From Acidobacteria bacterium UBA7540 (GTDB lineage: Bacteria > Acidobacteriota > Terriglobia > UBA7540), in NCBI GenBank assembly GCA_002478145.1, contig DLMI01000040.1, positions 1-33,360 on the forward strand: a stretch of 33,360 bases of DNA, given 5' to 3'. The position numbers and the translations under genes were made by a program. Below the pieces are notes generated by a model that ran no database searches, had not been told where the DNA came from, and saw only the letters and a program-made list of their open reading frames with translations. Positions 14,862-24,236 of this stretch are shown piece after piece; within the stretch, counting starts at the first letter, position 1, and every line of letters begins with the position of its first letter.

Positions 14862-16466
14862 GTGGGCTATGGCTCTATCGGTATTGTAACTAGGGCCGGA
14901 ACATTCTGTAGGGAGAATTCCGCCATCAGGAAAGCCCCTTTCCAAACTCTGCTGAGCCGGCTTGGCCCGCTCCTATTCCTCGGGGGCATTGGCTGTCTTT
15001 ACCTCGACTCCTTCATCCCGCCGTTTACTCCTATCTACCAGGGAGATACCGTACCCATCTACCTGTTGGAAGCCGTGAAGATGCTCGAGGGGCAGGTAAT
15101 GTATCGAGACTTTTTCCAATTCACGCTTCCAGGCACCCAGGTTTTTTATCTGCTACTTTTCAAATTGTTCGGGGTCCGGGCTTGGATTCCCAGCGCCATG
15201 TGGATCGTGCTGGGAATAAGTTTGGCATGGTTGTCCGTCATTGTCTCAAGACACCTTTTGAGCGGGGCGTATGTCTATGTGCCTAGCCTGCTTTTTCTAG
15301 CTTTTGGGTTTGTCACGGAGCGTGACCCCACCCACCATTGGTTCAGTACCATCGCATGCATGGGGGCCATCGCCGTATTGATTGCGAAAAGAAGCCCGGC
15401 TCGATTGGGGGCAGCCGGGGCGCTCTGCGGCCTTGCTGCCTTGTTCACTCAGTCCCGGGGTGTGATAGCACTTTTGGGCTTCGCCACGTTTTTGCTCTGG
15501 GAATGTCGTGCAAAAAAGCAGGGCTGGGGTTGGCTGGTCAAGGCTGAAATGTATTTGTTCGCAGCCTTCCTCGCCACAACCTTGCCGCCGCTCGCTTACC
15601 TTGTTTGGAAGGTTGGCCTCGGACGCTTCATCGCCTGCACGGTTGTCTTCTTGATGAAGTATTGGTCCAAATGGTACTGGGGCACGCTTGACGTCTACAT
15701 GGCGGATCCGCCGTCCTTCCCTCTCTTGCTGGAGCCACCGGCTTTGTTGGTCTGGCTTTTCATCCACGCTCTGCTGCCGTTCGTGTATGTTTTATTCTTG
15801 GTGCGGTACCACCGGCTGGCGAGAGCGCGTCCCGACGAGCCGTGGGATCGCCTAATGCTCGTCAATACCCTTGGGATTTTCTTATTCCTCGGCATCGCAT
15901 TCTCCCCGGTGTGGTTCAGATTGATTTCCGTCGCCCCGACGGGGCTGATTGTGTTTGTGTGGTTGATCAAATCCTCCCCAAAGCTCCCCCGGGCGGTTAC
16001 CCATTTTGTCGCGGCTTACGCATTGGTGGTTCTGGTGGCCCAGTCGGTTATTGTGCAAACGGGTTGGAGGGGATATCTCCAGTCGCCGACGGGGCGCGCG
16101 GCTCTCCTCGATCCGGACCGCTTCGAGAAATACCGTTGGATACTCAATCGAACACACCCGAAGGACTTCTACTTCCAAGCTGACGATTGTGATCAGTATT
16201 TTCTGCTGGATTTGCGAAATCCAGCCGCAGTGTCCTTTGTTACGGAGAGCAGTTACACCCGGCCTGAGCAGGTGCAGAACGTCATTGAAATGCTGGAAAA
16301 GTACCAAGTGCGGTTCGTGATGTGGTCCGCATGGCTGGACGTTCCTCGTACCCGGGGCGCGGACGGTAGTTCATTAGCCCCTCTCCGCGCCTATCTCCGA
16401 GCTCATTACCATCCTGTGAAAGAATTTGCCGATGATCTTGAAGAGGCCTGGGAACGCTCTCGCTAG
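14862..16466 (+). CDS. Polytopic GT-C type glycosyltransferase (GT39/ArnT-like)
   Basis: A 534-aa integral membrane protein with about ten hydrophobic segments between residues 30 and 400 and a soluble C-terminal region. The first loop carries YQGDTVPIYLLEAVKMLEG followed by YRDFF, which matches the acidic first-loop motif of GT-C enzymes that use polyprenyl-phosphate sugars. It probably transfers a sugar on the outer face of the membrane, to lipid, glycan or protein; donor and acceptor are unknown. The start is uncertain: the GTG at 14862 directly follows an in-frame TAG and lacks a ribosome binding site, and no other standard start lies before the first membrane segment. It forms a pair with the GT87-like gene downstream. 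Confidence 0.7.
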   Translation: MGYGSIGIVTRAGTFCRENSAIRKAPFQTLLSRLGPLLFLGGIGCLYLDSFIPPFTPIYQGDTVPIYLLEAVKMLEGQVMYRDFFQFTLPGTQVFYLLLFKLFGVRAWIPSAMWIVLGISLAWLSVIVSRHLLSGAYVYVPSLLFLAFGFVTERDPTHHWFSTIACMGAIAVLIAKRSPARLGAAGALCGLAALFTQSRGVIALLGFATFLLWECRAKKQGWGWLVKAEMYLFAAFLATTLPPLAYLVWKVGLGRFIACTVVFLMKYWSKWYWGTLDVYMADPPSFPLLLEPPALLVWLFIHALLPFVYVLFLVRYHRLARARPDEPWDRLMLVNTLGIFLFLGIAFSPVWFRLISVAPTGLIVFVWLIKSSPKLPRAVTHFVAAYALVVLVAQSVIVQTGWRGYLQSPTGRAALLDPDRFEKYRWILNRTHPKDFYFQADDCDQYFLLDLRNPAAVSFVTESSYTRPEQVQNVIEMLEKYQVRFVMWSAWLDVPRTRGADGSSLAPLRAYLRAHYHPVKEFADDLEEAWERSR

Positions 16467-16627
16467 ACGGTCGCGCTGGAAGCGAAAAGATACAGTCTCC
16501 AGGAGCGAAGCCGCGGGCGGCTGGCGCTCCAAAGGAATTAGTTGCGAGAATCCAACTTCCCCGAAGATGAATTGGTGTACGGTAACTGGTCCAGCCTCAT
16601 TGGGAGCATACAAATTTGGAGGACGCC

Positions 16628-17977
16628 ATGGGACCGACAGTGAAACCAAAGGGACCTTGCCTGTGGTATGTGTGTGTGTTCCTGACTCTTCTCGGGCTCG
16701 CGCTGATGTCAAATTTTGAGGACTCAGCGGACCGGGCCTACATGACAGAAAACGACATGGTTCCGAGAGATTTTGCGGTCTTTTACGTCGGCGGCAAAAT
16801 TGCCTTGCAGAAAGGTGCCCAGCCTCTCTACTACCCTCCCGCCGACCGCAGCCAGGGGTACAGGCTTCTGTACGCTCCGGTTGAAAATTCAACTGCCTGG
16901 GCGCAAGTGGCACGGGCGAGCGGGTTCTCACGAATACTCCACTATACCAATCCGCCTTTTTCCGCACTAGTTATGGCACCCTTCGCGAAAATGCCCTGGC
17001 AGCAGGCCTATCTCGCCTGGCAATTGCTGATTATAACGCTGACAGCAGCCGCCATATTCCTGACCCTAAAGCTCGTTCCTTCCGGGTCCTCGTTTGCAAC
17101 CTTTTCAATTACCCTTGCGGCGGTGTCTTGCTTCTATCCCTTTAAAGATAATCCTATTATGGGCCAGATCAATGCCCTGGTTCTGTTTCTGTGGGTTGTG
17201 GGTGTCTACCTTCTCAATCGTCACCGGCCGATTGCTTCAGCATTGTGCTTCGCGCTTGGGACAGTAATCAAGGTTGCTCCCGCTGTCGCTGTTCCGCTCC
17301 TCGCCTTGCGCCGGCAGTGGCGTTGGTTGGTCGCTTACGGGGTGTGGTTAATTGCCCTGACAGGAATTTCTGTATGGCGGCTGGGATGGCAGAACAACCT
17401 GACTTGGCTAACGGCGGTGTACCCGGCCATTTCCTGTGGGGTGGGGAATTCTGAGAATCGCTCATTAGCGGGCCTGATTGATGCACTGTACGCTCCCGGG
17501 TGCGTCGTCAACTCACAGTGCCCAGTCCCTGCAGGATTGTGTCTGTTCCACAAAGCTTGTGGCGTGGCTGTCATTCTGGTCTTCCTCATCTGGTGCTGGA
17601 AAAAAAGGAAGGACGCAAGTGGCGTAATCGATGAGCTCATCGTGCTCCCCCTCATCTACCTTCTGGTGGCACCCTTCGGTTGGGGTCACCACTTCCTCCT
17701 CGCGGTTTTCCCCTTAACCTATCTTTGGGCAAGGTCACGCGAGGCGACCGACGTCGAGATTGTCACGCTGAGCCTCAGCACGCTAGCATTGGGAACCGCC
17801 TTACCTAATTACATGGCGGCTGCTTCCCCCTGGGCGAGACCGCTGCTCACCGTCTTGGCCATCGCCCTCTTTCCAGCAGCCACCTTAGCGGTAATCTGGG
17901 TGGGTATGCGGATGTACGTCCGCTCACGAGGGTTGGACAAGCAACCTCTTGCCGTCGGTCAGAAGCACCTGACCTAG
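16628..17977 (+). CDS. GT87-like (DUF2029) membrane mannosyltransferase family protein
   Basis: A 449-aa polytopic membrane protein. The ATG at 16628 is preferred because GGAGG lies 5 bases upstream; a TTG at 16616 overlaps that site. Family features are PRDFAVFYVGG early on, HYTNPPFSALV, NPIMGQINALV and the FALGTVIKVAPA segment. These match GT87 proteins, whose characterised relatives transfer mannose from polyprenol-phosphate-mannose. Hydrophobic helices are distributed through the chain. It is the second of two membrane glycosyltransferases on this strand and may share an envelope glycan pathway with the upstream one (inference). Confidence 0.75.
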   Translation: MGPTVKPKGPCLWYVCVFLTLLGLALMSNFEDSADRAYMTENDMVPRDFAVFYVGGKIALQKGAQPLYYPPADRSQGYRLLYAPVENSTAWAQVARASGFSRILHYTNPPFSALVMAPFAKMPWQQAYLAWQLLIITLTAAAIFLTLKLVPSGSSFATFSITLAAVSCFYPFKDNPIMGQINALVLFLWVVGVYLLNRHRPIASALCFALGTVIKVAPAVAVPLLALRRQWRWLVAYGVWLIALTGISVWRLGWQNNLTWLTAVYPAISCGVGNSENRSLAGLIDALYAPGCVVNSQCPVPAGLCLFHKACGVAVILVFLIWCWKKRKDASGVIDELIVLPLIYLLVAPFGWGHHFLLAVFPLTYLWARSREATDVEIVTLSLSTLALGTALPNYMAAASPWARPLLTVLAIALFPAATLAVIWVGMRMYVRSRGLDKQPLAVGQKHLT

Positions 17978-18060
17978 GAATAAGCTTCCCCCGCGATTCA
18001 GTTGCTTCGCGATCTTACCGGCCGAGCTCGCCTTAATTCCACTCCCCCGGGGCGAGGGGC

Positions 18061-18085
18061 GGGTGCGGGTCGCCATTGCGCACCC
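18061..18085. repeat. Hairpin in the spacer before polX
   Basis: GGGTGCG / CGCACCC, a 7-bp stem with an 11-nt loop. The surrounding 279-bp spacer (17978-18256) has no other clear element apart from the polX ribosome binding site. Confidence 0.35.
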
Positions 18086-18256
18086 CCTGCATACGGAAGT
18101 CGTCCATGCTACCCCTGCCGCTCAGGAACTCTGGCGTACCGCACGTCGGGAATACACCGGCTTCTTCGCAACCCGACGACAATTCAAACAGCCACCCCTC
18201 CTTTTCGCGCTTTGGCAGTAAACTATCGGTAGCGCTGGTTTGTCCCGGAGGCAAAC

Positions 18257-19990
18257 ATGGAAAACCGCGAGATTGCAGCCGTCTTTGAAGAAATCTCGAA
18301 CTTGATGAAGATCATCCAAGACGACCCCAAATGGACTTTCAAGGCCGCTGCCTATGATCGTGCCAAACGCGCGATCGAAGGTTTCCCTGAGCGGCTGGAA
18401 GACATCGCTCGCGACCCCAACCGGAAACTGACCGACATCTCAGGGATTGGCGAAGACCTGGCAAAGAAAATCATTGAGCTAATCGAGACCGGGAAAAGCA
18501 AGTACCACCAGGAGCAATTGGCAAAAGTGCCGGCAAGCCTGCTCGAACTCTTACAATTGCAAACCGTCGGTCCCCAGAAAGTGCGTTTATTTTACAAGCA
18601 AGCTGGCATCAAGAGCATTGACGACTTGGAGGCCGCTGTCCAAGCGGGCCGCTTGCGGAACCTTCCCGGCATGAGCGTTAAGTCCGAGGAGAACATCCTG
18701 AAAGCCCTCGAGGTTTACCGTCGAGCCGCCGGACGCTTCCGGCTGGATACGGCCTATGAAACCGCGCAACAGCTCACCCACTACCTTAAGGAGTTTCGTG
18801 GAGTGGAGAAGGTCACACCTGCCGGCTCACTCCGGCGTGGGCGGGAAACCGTCGGGGACGTTGACCTGCTCGTCACAGGCTATGACCACGCTGGCATCGC
18901 GGACCACTTTGCCAAATTCCCGGGGGTCGCCCAGTTGCTGGCAAAAGGTGAAGACAAAGTGAGCCTGAAGCTCCAGAACGACCTGCAGGTCGACGTCCGC
19001 CTGCTCGACCGCGAATCTTACGGCGCCGCCCTGCAATACTTCACTGGTTCAAAGGAACACAACGTGGCGCTGCGCGAGCGTGCGAAAAAACGAGGATGGA
19101 AGCTGAGCGAATATGGCCTCTTCAAAGGGGAAGAAGCGCTGGCCCGCCGAACCGAGGAAGAAATCTACGCCAAGCTGGACCTGCAGTGGATTCCCCCGGA
19201 GCTGCGCGAAAACCAAGGCGAGATCGAAGCGGCGGAAAAAGGTGAGCTCCCCAAGCTGGTGGAACTGGAGGACATCAAGGGTGACTTGCACATGCACACC
19301 ACCGCCTCGGATGGCAAGGCCAGCGTGGAGGAGATGGCGGAAGCCGCCAAAAAGCTCGGCTATGAATACATCCTCATCACGGACCATTCGAAGGCCGTAA
19401 CCATCGCGAATGGCCTGGACGAAAAACGCGCCGTGGAGAACATCCGCCGCATCAAAGCGGCGCGCAAGAAAGTCAAAAACATCGAAATCTGGACAGGCGC
19501 GGAGGTCGACATCCTGGGCGATGGCAGTCTCGATTATCCGGATGAAATCCTGAAGCAATTCGACATCGTTTTGGTGAGCGTCCATTCCCGCATGAACATG
19601 CCCGCCGAGGAAATGACAGCCCGCCTTCTGAAAGCTCTCGCCAATCCCTACGTCAGGATCCTCGGACACCCCACGGGCCGCCAGATTCTGAAACGCGACC
19701 CGTTCGTTTTCGACCTTGAAAAGGTTTTCGCGGCAGCAAAGGAATACGGCGTCATCCTGGAATTGAACGGCCACCCCGAACGCCTCGACCTCTGCGACCG
19801 GCACCTGAAGCTGGCGCGAGATCGGGGAATGAAAGTCATCATTTCCACCGACGCGCACAGCCCCGATCATTTCAAACTGATGCGCTACGGAGTGGTGACG
19901 GCGCGACGCGGCTGGATGCGCAAGGAAGACGTCCTGAACACCCTGCCACCGGAAGAGCTTCTCGAAAGCCTGCGGCCGAAAGAGCAGTGA
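18257..19990 (+). CDS. polX: DNA polymerase/3'-5' exonuclease PolX
   Basis: A 577-aa family X DNA polymerase fused to a PHP phosphoesterase domain, the usual bacterial PolX architecture; it acts in base-excision and gap repair. The N-terminal 8-kDa/HhH region has [11 protein letters not shown] (62-72) and [12 protein letters not shown]. The polymerase active site has D201 and D203 in [17 protein letters not shown] and D246 in QVDVRLLD. The PHP domain starts near 340 with [11 protein letters not shown] (H345, H347), then ITDHS, GAEVDI, VSVHS, GHPTGR and STDAHS, so its metal ligands look complete. It starts at ATG with GGAGG 5 bases upstream. Its TGA stop is part of a short-word array shared in inverted form with the convergent phosphatase gene. 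Confidence 0.95.
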   Translation: MENREIAAVFEEISNLMKIIQDDPKWTFKAAAYDRAKRAIEGFPERLEDIARDPNRKLTDISGIGEDLAKKIIELIETGKSKYHQEQLAKVPASLLELLQLQTVGPQKVRLFYKQAGIKSIDDLEAAVQAGRLRNLPGMSVKSEENILKALEVYRRAAGRFRLDTAYETAQQLTHYLKEFRGVEKVTPAGSLRRGRETVGDVDLLVTGYDHAGIADHFAKFPGVAQLLAKGEDKVSLKLQNDLQVDVRLLDRESYGAALQYFTGSKEHNVALRERAKKRGWKLSEYGLFKGEEALARRTEEEIYAKLDLQWIPPELRENQGEIEAAEKGELPKLVELEDIKGDLHMHTTASDGKASVEEMAEAAKKLGYEYILITDHSKAVTIANGLDEKRAVENIRRIKAARKKVKNIEIWTGAEVDILGDGSLDYPDEILKQFDIVLVSVHSRMNMPAEEMTARLLKALANPYVRILGHPTGRQILKRDPFVFDLEKVFAAAKEYGVILELNGHPERLDLCDRHLKLARDRGMKVIISTDAHSPDHFKLMRYGVVTARRGWMRKEDVLNTLPPEELLESLRPKEQ

Positions 19991-20174
19991 CAAGTGACGA
20001 GTGATGAGCAGGAAAGCAGGTGCCAGGGGACGGAAGGGCAGTGACAAATGACGAGTGACGAGCGGAAAAACAGAAGCACGGGAATGCGGTTATTTCCTGG
20101 TTCTAATTTCCAATTTCCAGTTTCCGATCTCCAGTTTCGAATTTCCCACTCGTCACTTGTCACTCGTCACTGCT
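19984..20174. repeat. Inverted gene-boundary arrays between convergent genes, word GTGACGA / TCGTCAC
   Basis: GTGACAA/GTGACGA words at 19984-20009 and 20038-20062 face complementary TCGTCAC/TTGTCAC words at 20147-20174. Both flanking genes end in AAAGAGCAGTGA, with the stop TGA forming part of the word, so the two proteins share the C-terminus KEQ. A different array (ATTTCCA/GTTTCC words) sits between the arms at 20101-20146. Confidence 0.8.
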
Positions 20175-21816
20175 CTTTTCCAAACCGCACCACGACGAGC
20201 GTGAGGTCATCCGCTTGCGGAGAATTGCCTACAAATTCGTGCACCTCGCCCACCACACGGCGGCAGATTTCATCCGCAGTCAGGCCTGAACAACCTTCCA
20301 GAAGATTCCGCAACCTGGCTTCTCCGAACAGCTCTTCATCGGCGGCGTGCGCCTCGGTGACACCATCCGAGCAAATCAACAAAACGTCGCCGCCTTGCAT
20401 TTGTGCGCCGGCGACTTCAAACGTCGTGCCAGGGAACAATCCCACGGGGAAGTTCGCGGGACTCAAACGGTCAACCCTGCCGTCGGCGCGGATAATCAGA
20501 GGCGGAACGTGCCCGGCGTTGACGAACTGAAACCTGCCGAGACGGTCCATGACTCCGTAGAGTATCGTGGCGAACATCTCCGAGGGTGTCCGCTCGCAAA
20601 GGAAATCGTTCACGCGTTCAAACAAGAGAGCAAGGTCCGGATCGCCGGCTGCCACTGCGGCGAAGGCTCCCTGCAGGTTGGCCGCCAGCATGGCGGCGGG
20701 AAGGCCTTTACCCGACACGTCCGCCACGACGAATCCGTAGCGCTCGCCGGGCAGGTGCACCATGTCGTAGTAGTCTCCGCCCACATGTTCCGTCGGCATG
20801 GTGGTGGCGCAAACCTGGAAGTAGTCGCACGTTGGGAAGCGGCGTGGCAAAAGCGCCTGCTGGATGTTGCGGGCAAGGAAGATCTCGTGCTGGATGCGCT
20901 CCTGCTCTTGGGCAATGCGCAACAGGCGGGCGTTCTCGATGATGGTGGCGCCTTCCACGGCGAGCGTTTGCAGCACCTCGCGGTCGAGCCCCGTCACCGC
21001 GGTGGGGTGCGAGCGCGTATCAAGATAAAGGACGCCGAGCAGTTCGGGCGCCGTGATTTGGATAGTCTCGCCATCTGTTTCAGAAACCGGCAGCTTCTGT
21101 AAAGGGACTGCAACAATGCCGCGCACTTCGGTACGGATGATCTTGGTCTCCTGAGCCGTGCGGCCGGTCATCTGGTCTTCCAGGATCACTTCTTCCTGGC
21201 CCGAGGCCGCCACCCGCTCCACCACGGCGCGGGAGTAGTCTGTGACGTCGCGTCCCAGGTAGACGCCGCCTGCTCCCCGAGCAAGCTTCAGGCGGAGGTT
21301 TCCATCCGCCTCGCGGAGGAACAGCAGCCCGCGCTCCGCGTTGGCCAGTTGTAACGCCGAATCCACCAGAGCCACCAGGACTTCCTCGAGGGCCGGGGCC
21401 CGGTGCATCATCTGGGCCATTCGGAGGAGCAACCCGAGATGCTGAAGCTGCGGCGCCGGACCCGCCGTAGCCTTCTCCAGCTTTTCCAGCAGTTCTGGCA
21501 GCACCGCTTGGTCCACTACGAACGAAAGCGTGTAGGAATCCGCCACGCCCAGATTGATGCGATCACCCGATTTCAGCGGGCAGGAACTGATCCGTTCATT
21601 GTTCACGGCAGTCCCGTGCCGGCTCCCCATGTCTTCAATAAGGTAGCCGCTATCTGTCTTAACAATTTGAGCGTGACGGCGCGAGATTCTGCTGTCCAGC
21701 AACACCAGGTCGCTGTCGCTCTGCCTGCCCATCGTAAAAGGTGTGCGAACGATTTCGACTTCGCGCTGGTTCCCAAACGCGTCACGAACGATGAGACGTG
21801 GAAGAGTATTCGCCAT
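20167..21816 (-). CDS. FHA-GAF-SpoIIE (PP2C-type) serine phosphatase
   Basis: A 549-aa signalling protein. The N-terminal FHA domain (about 5-100) has the phosphothreonine-binding residues G30-R31, S45-x2-H48 and N72. A GAF domain spans about 130-300. The C-terminal SpoIIE/PP2C phosphatase domain spans about 315-545, with metal-binding GGDYYD (346-351), VADVSGKGLPAAM, FVNAGHVPP, CSDGVTEA and ADDLTLVVV. It should remove phosphate from a partner such as an anti-sigma-factor antagonist, in response to a ligand and to Ser/Thr kinase signalling; the partner is not in the window. It starts at ATG 21816 and is convergent with polX. Confidence 0.92.
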   Translation of the reverse strand: MANTLPRLIVRDAFGNQREVEIVRTPFTMGRQSDSDLVLLDSRISRRHAQIVKTDSGYLIEDMGSRHGTAVNNERISSCPLKSGDRINLGVADSYTLSFVVDQAVLPELLEKLEKATAGPAPQLQHLGLLLRMAQMMHRAPALEEVLVALVDSALQLANAERGLLFLREADGNLRLKLARGAGGVYLGRDVTDYSRAVVERVAASGQEEVILEDQMTGRTAQETKIIRTEVRGIVAVPLQKLPVSETDGETIQITAPELLGVLYLDTRSHPTAVTGLDREVLQTLAVEGATIIENARLLRIAQEQERIQHEIFLARNIQQALLPRRFPTCDYFQVCATTMPTEHVGGDYYDMVHLPGERYGFVVADVSGKGLPAAMLAANLQGAFAAVAAGDPDLALLFERVNDFLCERTPSEMFATILYGVMDRLGRFQFVNAGHVPPLIIRADGRVDRLSPANFPVGLFPGTTFEVAGAQMQGGDVLLICSDGVTEAHAADEELFGEARLRNLLEGCSGLTADEICRRVVGEVHEFVGNSPQADDLTLVVVRFGKEQ

Positions 21817-21929
21817 ATGCGCCGCCTGCCGAACAGAATGGCAATGATTATAGCAAGGAACCCCGAGCCGCCATAGCCCCGCCTGAAGGGATTGCCTGGC
21901 AGTGTCCTGGTTGGCGGCGTGGCACCTTC

Positions 21930-21954
21930 CCCCACCTACTACCTACCACCTACC
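21930..21954. repeat. One-sided array, word CTACCAC
   Basis: CCACCTACTACCTACCACCTACC. It uses the same word as the 5004-5099 arrays but has no facing partner in this spacer. Confidence 0.5.
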
Positions 21955-21963
21955 AGAATACGT

Positions 21964-21993
21964 TTGACAAACCCCATCACGACTTCTGATAAT
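21964..21993 (+). promoter_or_regulatory. Sigma70-type promoter for the dipeptidase gene
   Basis: TTGACA (21964-21969), an 18-bp spacer, then GATAAT (21988-21993). The predicted start near 22000 leaves a leader of about 25 nt before the ATG at 22025. Confidence 0.55.
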
Positions 21994-22024
21994 CGCAGAC
22001 TCTGGAATCGCAAAGGCATCCACT

Positions 22025-23254
22025 ATGCAAAAGTCACGGCGCATGCTTGAAATTTTGTTGGTTTGTGGCCTGGCGGCGGGCCCCTTATTTTCATCCCAGC
22101 GCCCGCCGGCCGAGGCCGAGAAGACTGCGGAAAAGGTTCTCCTGCAAGCCATCATCATCGATACCCATGCGGACACCCCCCAGATGATGCTGGATGAGGG
22201 CTACGACCTCGCACAGCCGGACAGCCCTTTCATGATTAGTGTCCCGAAGATGCGGCAGGGGCATCTCTCGGCCGAGTTCTTCTCCATTTGGGTGGATGTG
22301 GGGTGGCCGAAGCAAGATCTCATTCACCGCGCGCTCGATTTGATTGACGTCGTGTATGAGCAGGTCGGACGCCACTCCGACGTCCTCGGCATGGCCACGA
22401 CGGCAGACGAAATCGTGCGCCTTCATCTCCAGGGAAAGTTCGCCATCTTGATGGGAGTCGAGGGGGGGCACATCATCCAGGACGACCTCCGAGCGCTGGA
22501 CATCTACTACCGCCTGGGCGTCCGTTATATGACGCTGACCCACACCGCTAATACAGAGTGGGCGGATTCCTCCGGCGACAAGCCCAAGTGGAACGGCTTG
22601 ACGAATTTTGGGAAGCAGGTGGTCGAGCGCATGAACCGCCTGGGAATGATGGTGGATATCTCCCACGTTTCCGACAAGACCTTTTACGATACGCTCGCCG
22701 CCACCCATGCGCCTGTAATCGCCTCCCACTCTTCCTGCCGCGCTCTTTGCGATGTTCCCCGCAATATGACGGACGATATGATCCGCGCCTTGGCCAAGAA
22801 CGGCGGCGTCATGGACATCAACTTTTACTCCGGCTTTCTAAGCCCCGATTTCGCCGCGGCGTACAAAAAGGTTGCCCCGCAAATCCAGGCGGATGAGTCC
22901 GCCGCAGAAAAGCAGTACGCGAACGACCGTAAACGGCTGGCCGAGGAGTCTCGGGACATTTGGGCGCGCTACGCATCCCAATTCCCCGCGCCGAGTTACA
23001 CTGCCATCGCCGACCACATTGACCACGCCGTGCAGGTCGCCGGCATCGACCACGTCGGCCTGGGGTCGGATTTCGACGGTATTGATTCGGCCCCCAAGGG
23101 CATGGAAGATGTCTCAAAGCTTCCTGACTTGGTGCGCGAACTGGCCCGGCGGGGATACAGCGAACAGGATTTGAAAAAGATTCTGGGCGGCAACCTCCTC
23201 CGCGTCATGCGACAAGTGGAACGCGTGGGTCGCGAGATGCGATCCCCAAAATAG
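22025..23254 (+). CDS. M19 family membrane dipeptidase, exported
   Basis: A 409-aa renal-dipeptidase-like zinc metallopeptidase that cleaves dipeptides, including those with a D-residue at the C-terminal side. A signal peptide is visible (basic MQKSRRM, hydrophobic core to about residue 22). The zinc ligands are H48-x-D50 (DTHAD), the bridging E146 (MGVEGGH), H214 (VDISHVSD) and H235 (IASHSS), with GLGSDFDGI as the late substrate/metal-site segment, so the site appears intact. LLVCG near residue 14 is not a good lipobox. It is likely periplasmic. A sigma70 promoter lies just upstream. Confidence 0.92.
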   Translation: MQKSRRMLEILLVCGLAAGPLFSSQRPPAEAEKTAEKVLLQAIIIDTHADTPQMMLDEGYDLAQPDSPFMISVPKMRQGHLSAEFFSIWVDVGWPKQDLIHRALDLIDVVYEQVGRHSDVLGMATTADEIVRLHLQGKFAILMGVEGGHIIQDDLRALDIYYRLGVRYMTLTHTANTEWADSSGDKPKWNGLTNFGKQVVERMNRLGMMVDISHVSDKTFYDTLAATHAPVIASHSSCRALCDVPRNMTDDMIRALAKNGGVMDINFYSGFLSPDFAAAYKKVAPQIQADESAAEKQYANDRKRLAEESRDIWARYASQFPAPSYTAIADHIDHAVQVAGIDHVGLGSDFDGIDSAPKGMEDVSKLPDLVRELARRGYSEQDLKKILGGNLLRVMRQVERVGREMRSPK

Positions 23255-23261
23255 TGAAGCC

Positions 23262-23290
23262 GTTTGACTTTTGCCCTTCGACTTTTGACG
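23262..23290. repeat. One-sided array, word TTTTGAC/TTCGACT
   Basis: Imperfect repeats of a CGACTTTTGAC word between the dipeptidase stop and the exported cyclophilin gene, with no facing partner. Confidence 0.45.
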
Positions 23291-23353
23291 TGTCGGGAAA
23301 CAGTGAGTATTTCAAATATATTTGGTTATAACTTCGCAGACATGGAGATGCTG

Positions 23354-24040
23354 ATGAAGAACCTGCTGACCACATTTTTCGCGATGTTGCTTATCACTGG
23401 AATTCTTTGGGGCCAGGCCACGACAAATGAGACTGCCGGAAAGCCAACACCACAGCGCGCTCCGGCAGGACCCTCGTTGCTGAAACCCTCCTCTCTTAAC
23501 AAGCAAGCGCCCACGACTTTCAAGGCGAAGTTTACGACAACTAAGGGAGACTTCGTGGTGGAGGTCACGCGTGCCTGGTCACCGCTGGGCGCGGATCGTT
23601 TCTACAACCTCGTGAAGTACCATTTCTACGACGGCGCCGCCTTCTTCCGCGTGCTGCCGGGCTTCGTGGCGCAATTCGGCCTCAGCGCCAAGCCCGAAAT
23701 TTCTCGGGTATGGGCCTCCGCCACCTTCAAGGACGATCCCGTCACCCAGAGTAACCTGGAAGGCTACCTGACCTTCGCCACCGCTGGCCCCAACACGCGC
23801 ACCACCCAGGTCTTCATCAACCTCGCCAATAACCAGAACCTCGACGGCATGGGCTTCTCGCCCTTCGGCAAAGTGGTCGAAGGCATGGACGTGGTGGAAA
23901 AGTTCTACACCGGTTACGGCGAGGGCGCGCCGGGAGGCAACGGTCCCGAGCAGGGCCGAATTACAAACGAAGGGAAAGCCTATCTCGACAAAAGCTTCCC
24001 GCTGCTGGATAGCATCAAGACGGCCGTCATCCTTCAGTAG
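23354..24040 (+). CDS. Exported cyclophilin-type peptidylprolyl isomerase
   Basis: A 228-aa protein. I choose the ATG at 23354 because GGAG lies 6 bases upstream and the protein then starts with a typical signal peptide (MKNLLTTFFAMLLITGILWG). A Pro/Ala/Thr-rich linker follows, then a cyclophilin domain from about residue 55: FTTTKGDFVVEV, FYDGAAFFRVLPGFVAQFG, a TQVFINLANN strand and the FGKVVEGMDVV segment. It catalyses cis-trans isomerisation of prolyl bonds in periplasmic proteins. A second, cytoplasmic cyclophilin follows on the same strand. Confidence 0.88.
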   Translation: MKNLLTTFFAMLLITGILWGQATTNETAGKPTPQRAPAGPSLLKPSSLNKQAPTTFKAKFTTTKGDFVVEVTRAWSPLGADRFYNLVKYHFYDGAAFFRVLPGFVAQFGLSAKPEISRVWASATFKDDPVTQSNLEGYLTFATAGPNTRTTQVFINLANNQNLDGMGFSPFGKVVEGMDVVEKFYTGYGEGAPGGNGPEQGRITNEGKAYLDKSFPLLDSIKTAVILQ

Positions 24041-24053
24041 TCCCGCCGCGGCG

Positions 24054-24200
24054 GGTCAGTGGTCAGTCGTCAGTGGTCAGGTTTCAGTTAAGGGGGGCCA
24101 GTGTTCTCGGCCGGGAAGAACTGGAAGCCCATATTAGATAGGCATTTTCCAGTTCCTAATTTCTTTTCTGATTTCTAATTTCCAGTTTCCAGTTTCTAGC
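24054..24200. repeat. Two unlike word arrays between the cyclophilin genes
   Basis: 24054-24089 consists of GGTCAGT/CGTCAGT words. 24145-24200 consists of TTTCCAG/TTTCTAA words, the same word type as the middle array at 20101-20146. They are not complementary to each other. Confidence 0.55.
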
Positions 24201-24236
24201 TTGACTTTCGACTCTTGCATCTACAAGGAGCCCCCA

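Noticed and set aside
14691..14945. 84-aa minus-strand ORF upstream of the kinase gene
   Set aside because: It overlaps the start of the membrane glycosyltransferase antisense and shows no motif or ribosome binding site.
19049..20047. 332-aa antisense ORF across polX
   Set aside because: A long open frame opposite a high-GC gene; the translation has no family features while polX has all its catalytic motifs.
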